From Hyphomicrobiales bacterium (GTDB taxonomy: Bacteria; Pseudomonadota; Alphaproteobacteria; Rhizobiales; Beijerinckiaceae): 10,323 bases of DNA. The position numbers were made by a program, and so were the translations under genes. Location: assembly GCA_027489835.1 (NCBI GenBank), contig JAIXZF010000132.1, positions 1 to 10,323 of the forward strand, read 5' to 3'. Below, piece by piece: positions 6,464 to 10,323 of this stretch (position 1 is the stretch's first letter; the number at the start of each line of letters is the position of its first letter). The notes under the pieces were generated by a model. It worked only from the letters and a program-made list of their open reading frames with translations, searched no databases and had not been told where the DNA came from.

Positions 6464-7648
6464 TCAGCGCTCCCGGATCGCGACTTTGGCGTTGTACCAG
6501 TTCATGGCGGCGGAGGTGAGCAGCGACATGGTGAGGTAGATCGAGGCGAAGACCAGGATGGCCTCCACCGCCCTGCCCGTCTGGTTCATCGTCGTGTTGG
6601 AGATGTGGACCAGGTCCGGATAGCCGATGGCCACCGCCAGCGACGAGTTCTTGGTGAGGTTGAGGAACTGGCTCGTCATCGGCGGGATGATCACGCGCAG
6701 CGCCTGCGGCAGGATCACGAGGCGCATGAGCTGCCCGGAGGAGAGGCCCAGCGCCCTCGCCGCCTCCCACTGGCCCTTGTAGACCGACTGGATGCCGCCG
6801 CGCACGATCTCGGCCACAAAAGCCGCCGTGTAGAGCACGAGCCCGGTCAGCAGCGCGGCGAACTCTGGCGACAGCTCGATGCCGCCGGTGAAGTTGAAGC
6901 CCTGCAACTCCGGCACCGAGAAGGTGGTCGGAAAGCCCTGCACGGCCAAAGCGATGAAGGGTGGCACCAGCAGCAGGCCCAGCGCGAAGGGCCACAGGGG
7001 CGGTGCGTCGCCTGTCTCGAAGCGTTTCCGGATGAGCCGGCGCCGGAGCGCGAGGATGCCGACAAGCCCGGCGGCCAGCGCGGCGATGACGGGCCACAGC
7101 GTGGGCGACCACTCGATCCACGGCACCTTCATGCCGCGGTTCGACAGATACATGCCCGGACCGAAATGCACCGCCTGCCGGGGGCCGGGCAGCGAGTTGA
7201 TGATCGCGTACCAGAGGAACAGCTGCAGCAGCAGCGGGGTGTTGCGGACCACCTCGACATAGCCGGAAACCAGCCGCGCCAGCAGCGGATTGCTCGACAG
7301 CCGCATCACGCCGAGCGCGATGCCGAGGATTGTAGTGAGGATGATGCCGACGACCGCGATGCGGATCGTGTTGAGGAGGCCGACGACGAGCGCCCGGCCA
7401 TAGCTGTCGGTCGTTGCGAAGGAGATGAGCGACTCGCCGATGGCGAAGCTCGCGGGCCGCGATAGATAGTCCCAGCCGAACACCAGCCCGCGGGCGGACA
7501 TGTTGGCCATCATGTTGGACCAGGCGGCCCAGACGACCAGCAGCAGGAATGCGATGAGGCCGGCCTGCAGGGCGAGCCCGCGCTTGACGGGATCGTTCCA
7601 GAACCTGACCTGCCCGGACCGCTCACGGGCGGTGTCGATGCTGCTCAT
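6464..7648 (-). CDS. aapQ: General L-amino acid ABC transporter permease AapQ
   Basis: AapQ pairs with AapM to form the membrane channel that takes amino acids from AapJ into the cytoplasm. The 394 residues have a first hydrophobic segment at 28-46, then GRALVVGLLNTIRIAVVGIIL (start of the HisM-like permease domain, 84-104), the conserved VEVVRNTPLLLQLFLWY at 131-147, a long insert with two further membrane segments (185-200 and 220-236), and the EAA loop EAARALGLSSGQLMRLVILPQ at 295-315. These long inserts are typical of AapQ/BztB and distinguish them from short HisQ/GlnP permeases. The ATG at 7646-7648 has only a poor ribosome binding site. It follows aapJ after 132 bases containing a strong GC hairpin, and lies 4 bases before aapM. 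Confidence 0.95.
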   Translation of the reverse strand: MSSIDTARERSGQVRFWNDPVKRGLALQAGLIAFLLLVVWAAWSNMMANMSARGLVFGWDYLSRPASFAIGESLISFATTDSYGRALVVGLLNTIRIAVVGIILTTILGIALGVMRLSSNPLLARLVSGYVEVVRNTPLLLQLFLWYAIINSLPGPRQAVHFGPGMYLSNRGMKVPWIEWSPTLWPVIAALAAGLVGILALRRRLIRKRFETGDAPPLWPFALGLLLVPPFIALAVQGFPTTFSVPELQGFNFTGGIELSPEFAALLTGLVLYTAAFVAEIVRGGIQSVYKGQWEAARALGLSSGQLMRLVILPQALRVIIPPMTSQFLNLTKNSSLAVAIGYPDLVHISNTTMNQTGRAVEAILVFASIYLTMSLLTSAAMNWYNAKVAIRER

Positions 7649-7727
7649 GCTGACGCGCCGATGCTGGACGATGCGGTTGGTCTTGGCTTTGAGGCGTCAC
7701 GCAAGGAGCGTGCCGCCGCTGGCATGA

Positions 7728-7749
7728 GGCCCCGGGCGCGCCCGGGGCC
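7728..7749 (-). repeat. Perfect 22-base GC palindrome (hairpin) between aapJ and aapQ
   Basis: Arms GGCCCCGGG and CCCGGGGCC enclose a CGCG centre, all 22 bases G or C. In aapJ-to-aapQ RNA it makes a very stable 9-pair stem with a tetraloop, starting 31 bases after the aapJ stop. No T-run follows in the direction of transcription. In binding-protein transporter operons such hairpins commonly protect the upstream mRNA end or cut down read-through, so the binding protein is made in excess over the permeases; that role here is inference. Confidence 0.75.
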
Positions 7750-7780
7750 GTTGTCGTCGATGGAGCCTGGCCGCAAGGGC

Positions 7781-8812
7781 TCAGCGCGCGGGCGGAGCGT
7801 AGAGCAGGCCGCCCTTGGTCCAGATGTTGTTCTGGCCGCGCTCGAGGGCGAGCGGGGTCGTGGGACCGAGCCAGCGGTCGAAGATCTCGCCGTAATTGCC
7901 GAAGGCCTTGATGATGGCACGGGCGTAGCCGTCATTGGCTGCGCCGATGGCCGTGCCCATGCCGGGCTCGACGCCGAGCAGTCGACGGACGCGCGGGTCG
8001 GTGTTGGTCGCGGCGATCTGGTCGACATTGGCCTTGGTGATGCCGAACTCCTCGGCGTCGATCAGGGCGAAGACCGTCCAGGCCACGATGTTGGTGAGTT
8101 CCTCGTCGCCCTGGCGGATCGTCGGGCCGAGCGGCTCCTTGGAGATGCGCTCGGGCAGGATGACGTGGTCTCGCGGGTTGGTCAGCAGCGTGCGCTGCGC
8201 GGCGAGCGCGGCGAAATCGTTGGTGAACACGTCGCAGCGGCCCTGGTCATAGGCGCGGCGCAGCTCGTCGAGCGCCTCGATCACCACCGGGCGGAAGGTG
8301 ATGTTGTTCTGGCGGAAGAAGTCCGCGAGGTTCAGCTCGGTCGTGGTGCCGGGCTGGACGCAGACCGTCGCGCCGTTGAGCTGGCGGGCCGAGGTCACGT
8401 TGAGGCGGCGCGGAACCATGACCGACTGGCCGTCATAAAAGACGATGGCCGGAAAGTTGAAACGGTTCACGCCGGTGTCGCGCGTCAGCGTCCAGGTCGT
8501 GTTGTTCGACAGGATGTCGACTTCGCCGTTCGTCAGCGCCGGGAAGCGCGACTGCGAGGTCACCGGAACGAATTCGACCTTGCTCGGATCGTTGAAGATC
8601 GTGATCGCGACGGCGCGGCAGATCTCGATGTTGAAGCCTTCCCACACGCCCTGCGCATTCGGAACGCCAAAGCCCGGGTTGGACGGTCCCTGCACGCCGC
8701 AACGGATCGTGCCGCGCTGCTTGATCTGATCGAGGTCGCGGCCGGCGTCGGCCGCGGTGGTCCCCAGAAGCATCGCGCCGACGGCGGCGATTCCCATGAG
8801 CCAGTTCTTCAT
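7781..8812 (-). CDS. aapJ: General L-amino acid ABC transporter periplasmic binding protein AapJ
   Basis: AapJ captures L-amino acids in the periplasm and delivers them to AapQ/AapM. The 343 residues match the family. A signal peptide (MKNWLMGIAAVGAMLLG, then TTAADA) with cleavage expected after ADA at residue 23 is followed by the type II solute-binding fold: LDQIKQRGTIRCGVQGPSNP (27-46), then the GFGVPNAQGVWEGFNIEICRA segment (signature of amino-acid binding proteins), EVDILSNNTTWTLTRD, TVCVQPGTTTELNLADFF, and a C-terminal GPTTPLALERGQNNIW. Four cysteines (first at 38, others in EICRA, TVCVQ and GRCDVF) could form disulfides as in other AapJ/BztA proteins. AGGGAG lies 7 bases before the ATG and a hairpin lies in the leader. 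It is the first gene of aapJQM, with repeats upstream that may be regulatory. Confidence 0.96.
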   Translation of the reverse strand: MKNWLMGIAAVGAMLLGTTAADAGRDLDQIKQRGTIRCGVQGPSNPGFGVPNAQGVWEGFNIEICRAVAITIFNDPSKVEFVPVTSQSRFPALTNGEVDILSNNTTWTLTRDTGVNRFNFPAIVFYDGQSVMVPRRLNVTSARQLNGATVCVQPGTTTELNLADFFRQNNITFRPVVIEALDELRRAYDQGRCDVFTNDFAALAAQRTLLTNPRDHVILPERISKEPLGPTIRQGDEELTNIVAWTVFALIDAEEFGITKANVDQIAATNTDPRVRRLLGVEPGMGTAIGAANDGYARAIIKAFGNYGEIFDRWLGPTTPLALERGQNNIWTKGGLLYAPPAR

Positions 8813-8828
8813 TTGATGCTCCCTCTGC

Positions 8829-8847
8829 CCCGGTCCAAATCACCGGG
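8829..8847 (-). promoter_or_regulatory. Hairpin in the aapJ 5' leader
   Basis: CCCGGT (8829-8834) and ACCGGG (8842-8847) form a perfect 6-base inverted repeat around a 7-base loop, extendable by a wobble pair. It ends immediately before the AGGGAG ribosome binding site of aapJ on the minus strand. It may stabilise the mRNA or modulate translation; I see no match to a known riboswitch. Confidence 0.4.
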
Positions 8848-8936
8848 AGAACACGGTGTTTTGCTTCTGCAGAACGGCTGTCCGGCGAAGCATGCGCCCG
8901 AGTTTGCTCCGGCCGGTCAGACGTCAAGGGTCGGCG

Positions 8937-8968
8937 CACAAAAACTTCTCGACTTCATCACAAAAACT
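8937..8968. repeat. Direct repeats CACAAAAACT, 22 bases apart, upstream of aapJ
   Basis: Two identical 10-base copies lie at 8937-8946 and 8959-8968. The 22-base period equals about two DNA turns, so both face the same side of the helix. On the minus strand they read AGTTTTTGTG and stand directly upstream of the TTGACG-like -35 of aapJ, a usual place for an activator site or UP element. No named regulator is recognised. Confidence 0.45.
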
Positions 8969-9056
8969 GAAGAGTTGCCGCCTGGAGCGTCACGAAGGTC
9001 GAAAAGTGACCAGCGCTCGCCTAAGCTTTGGGCGCGGACGTGCCAATCAACATCCA

Positions 9057-9073
9057 GAAAACGTGGTGTTTTC
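9057..9073. promoter_or_regulatory. Inverted repeat GAAAAC-N5-GTTTTC, possible operator
   Basis: Six-base arms at 9057-9062 and 9068-9073 around GTGGT form an operator-like dyad, 164 bases before the lysozyme start. It could also be a weak hairpin. No regulator gene is adjacent, and the target gene cannot be decided from sequence. Confidence 0.35.
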
Positions 9074-9237
9074 GGGCGGTCACCAGCCACGCCGCTGCGG
9101 CGCGCCGTCCCACCGCCTGTCGGCGCGGCGCGGCTTGCGTTATCGTCAACACAAATGAAATTCTTTGCATCGACAGTGAGCCTTGGCGGTGGCCTTTCCC
9201 TTTCGCCGCAACACAATCCGCACGATCGCCAGTTTCC

Positions 9238-10152
9238 ATGCCTCGCCTTCTGACAAATTTTCTGGCCAAGGCCGCCCTCTGCGTCGCGGTCGCCGGCACG
9301 CTGGCAGGTTGCGGGCTGTCGGACTTCAGCGGGCGTTACCCCTCCAAGGGCGACGTGAAGCCCCATCCGGGCGTCGTCAGCGCCCAGCGCTTCCCGATCC
9401 ACGGCATCGACGTCTCGAAATGGCAGGGCGAGATCGACTGGGCCTCCGTCCGCGCGGCCGGCACGCGCTTCGCCTTCGTCAAGTCCACCGAGGGAGGCGA
9501 CCACGAGGATGAACGCTTCCGCCTCAACTGGGCCGGCGCGAAGGCCGCGGGCGTGCCCGTCGGCGCCTACCACTTCGTCTATTGGTGCCGCCCCGCCCAC
9601 GAGCAGGCGCAGTGGTTCGTGCAGCACATTCCGCGCGATCCGGATGCGCTGCCGCCGGTGCTGGACCTCGAATGGAACGGCCACAGCCGCACCTGCCCCC
9701 GCAAGGTCCCCCGCGAGATCGCTCTCGAGAAGGCCCGCCTGATGCTGCGCGAGCTCGAGGCGCACACAGGCAAAGTGCCCATCATCTACACGGACATCAC
9801 CTTCCACAAGGAAGTGCTTGAAGGTGAACGGGAATTCGACCGCTACCCGTTCTGGCTGCGCTCCGTCGCGGCCACGCCGGAAGAGCGCTACACCGAGCGC
9901 CCCTGGGCCTTCTGGCAGTATACGACGACGGGTCGCGTACCAGGCATCCGCGGTGATGTGGACCGCAACGCCTTCTATGGCACTGACCAGGAGTTCACGG
10001 GCTGGCTGCGCGGCGAGTTCGACATTGGCCGCCGTGTCTGGCTGAACGGCGCGCGCGTCGCGGCGCCTGTGGCCGCCGGCCCCGCCGCTGGAGCCGTGCG
10101 CCAGGCAGCTACGGGCGGACCTACGGCGCCCTCGCCCGAAGCCGACGAGTGA
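9238..10152 (+). CDS. Glycoside hydrolase family 25 (lysozyme-like) lipoprotein
   Basis: GH25 enzymes cut the N-acetylmuramic acid to N-acetylglucosamine beta-1,4 bond of peptidoglycan. With the ATG at 9238 the protein has 304 residues and begins with a clear lipoprotein signal: MPRLL, a hydrophobic stretch, and lipobox LAGC with the lipid-bearing cysteine at 25. The GH25 domain covers about 53-258: HGIDVSKWQGEIDW (55-68, D58), FAFVKSTEGG (78-87), VGAYHFVYW (108-116), VLDLEW (141-146, catalytic pair D143/E145), IIYTD (182-186), WAFWQYT (223-229) and GDVDRNAF (239-246, D243). The family's key acidic residues are present, so activity is likely. Gly at +2 after the cysteine does not signal inner-membrane retention by the E. 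coli rule, so the outer membrane is the likely site. The tail (275-304) is Ala/Pro/Gly-rich. The longer frame from 9028 was not used because the lipobox signal begins at 9238. No strong ribosome binding site is seen. Confidence 0.92.
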   Translation: MPRLLTNFLAKAALCVAVAGTLAGCGLSDFSGRYPSKGDVKPHPGVVSAQRFPIHGIDVSKWQGEIDWASVRAAGTRFAFVKSTEGGDHEDERFRLNWAGAKAAGVPVGAYHFVYWCRPAHEQAQWFVQHIPRDPDALPPVLDLEWNGHSRTCPRKVPREIALEKARLMLRELEAHTGKVPIIYTDITFHKEVLEGEREFDRYPFWLRSVAATPEERYTERPWAFWQYTTTGRVPGIRGDVDRNAFYGTDQEFTGWLRGEFDIGRRVWLNGARVAAPVAAGPAAGAVRQAATGGPTAPSPEADE

Positions 10153-10159
10153 TGCCCAG

Positions 10160-10175
10160 TTAACGGGCCGTCAAC
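10160..10175 (+). promoter_or_regulatory. CtrA-like box TTAAC-N6-TCAAC before the right-edge gene
   Basis: The sequence differs from the full CtrA consensus (TTAA-N7-TTAAC) by a single base (TCAAC for TTAAC) and stands 81 bases before the ATG at 10257. It begins 8 bases after the lysozyme stop. A one-mismatch hit could be chance. Confidence 0.35.
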
Positions 10176-10256
10176 CCTCCGCGCAATTCGACCGAGCGCG
10201 GCAACCATCCGTTTACCCTGCCCGGGCGATGAAAGCGCGATCGGGATGGCTCCGGA

Positions 10257-10323
10257 ATGCGCGCTTTTCTTTGCGGCCTGACGCGCCGCCCCCTCCTCGC
10301 AGTTTGCCTTCTGCTTGCCGCCG
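10257..10323 (+). CDS. Start of a probable exported protein, cut by the window edge
   Basis: Only 22 codons are visible from the ATG at 10257. They begin MRAFLCGLTRRPLLAVCLL and continue with Leu-Ala-Ala: positive residues followed by a hydrophobic run, as in a signal peptide. Codons are G/C-rich at the third position like the neighbours. A second open frame from ATG 10229 also reaches the edge but gives a proline/arginine-rich product without a signal-like pattern. The gene's function is not knowable from this fragment. Confidence 0.5.
   Translation, partial: MRAFLCGLTRRPLLAVCLLLAA

Larger units (their letters stand above)
8813..9237. other. 425-base divergent intergenic region between aapJ and the GH25 lysozyme
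   Basis: This is the only gene-free stretch over 300 bases. It holds a leader hairpin before aapJ (8829-8847), a TTGACG-like -35 on the minus strand (8922-8927, with no convincing -10), a pair of direct repeats (8937-8968), and an inverted repeat (9057-9073). It is locally richer in A/T than the surrounding genes, especially 8935-9010. Reading frames through it have no ribosome binding sites or recognisable domains. A 32-codon frame, ATG at 9155 to TGA at 9251-9253, overlaps the lysozyme start but has no Shine-Dalgarno sequence. Confidence 0.7.

Noticed and set aside
8922..8927. TTGACG on the minus strand as the aapJ promoter -35
   Set aside because: No acceptable -10 element lies 16-18 bases downstream, so it is mentioned only as context and not annotated as a promoter.
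7661..9253. 530-codon plus-strand open frame over aapJ
   Set aside because: It is the reverse shadow of aapJ plus the intergenic region and has no recognisable domain or ribosome binding site.
9155..9253. 32-codon frame overlapping the lysozyme start, possible leader peptide
   Set aside because: It has no ribosome binding site and no regulatory codon run. It may be chance, although its overlap with the lysozyme start keeps translational coupling conceivable.

Overview
The window reads as an ordinary chromosomal segment of a GC-rich alphaproteobacterium, most likely of the order Hyphomicrobiales (Rhizobiales). The pointers are a rhizobial-type general amino-acid ABC transporter (aapJ, aapQ, aapM), an MgtE of the alphaproteobacterial form, strong third-position G/C bias, and TTAACCAT / TTAAC-N6-type motifs that resemble sites of the alphaproteobacterial cell-cycle regulator CtrA. 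I see no phage, transposon, CRISPR or defence genes.

Layout. Positions 1-2297, minus strand: octanoyltransferase lipB, then a 71-residue glycine-zipper lipoprotein, then the beta subunit of an acyl-CoA carboxylase of the 3-methylcrotonyl-CoA carboxylase type, which runs off the left edge. Positions 2304-2676, plus strand: a short stand-alone FliN/SpoA-domain protein with a TTG start and a strong ribosome binding site, with a CtrA-like octamer in the gap it shares with lipB. Positions 2781-2912: tRNA-Leu(GAG) with a hairpin just before its 5' end and a long terminator-like hairpin after it. Positions 2937-3788, minus: an exported NodB-type polysaccharide deacetylase. Positions 3893-5293, plus: the magnesium transporter mgtE. 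Positions 5290-8812, minus: aapJ-aapQ-aapM, transcribed leftward, with a perfect 22-base GC palindrome between the binding-protein gene and the permease genes; the ATPase gene aapP, which usually follows aapM, is absent. Positions 8813-9237: the only long gene-free stretch (425 bases), with repeats and hairpins. Positions 9238-10152, plus: a lipoprotein GH25 lysozyme. Positions 10257 to the end: the start of a probable exported protein.

How the genes relate. The Aap genes form one functional unit: AapJ captures L-amino acids in the periplasm and AapQ/AapM form the membrane channel, but they need an ATPase encoded elsewhere. The carboxylase points to leucine or related acyl-CoA breakdown and LipB to lipoate synthesis. 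The lysozyme, deacetylase and small lipoprotein are envelope proteins but are not linked in an operon. I did not find a convincing new multi-gene system. The points most worth checking are the lone FliN-like gene with its CtrA-like site, the missing aapP, and the regulatory structures around aapJ.
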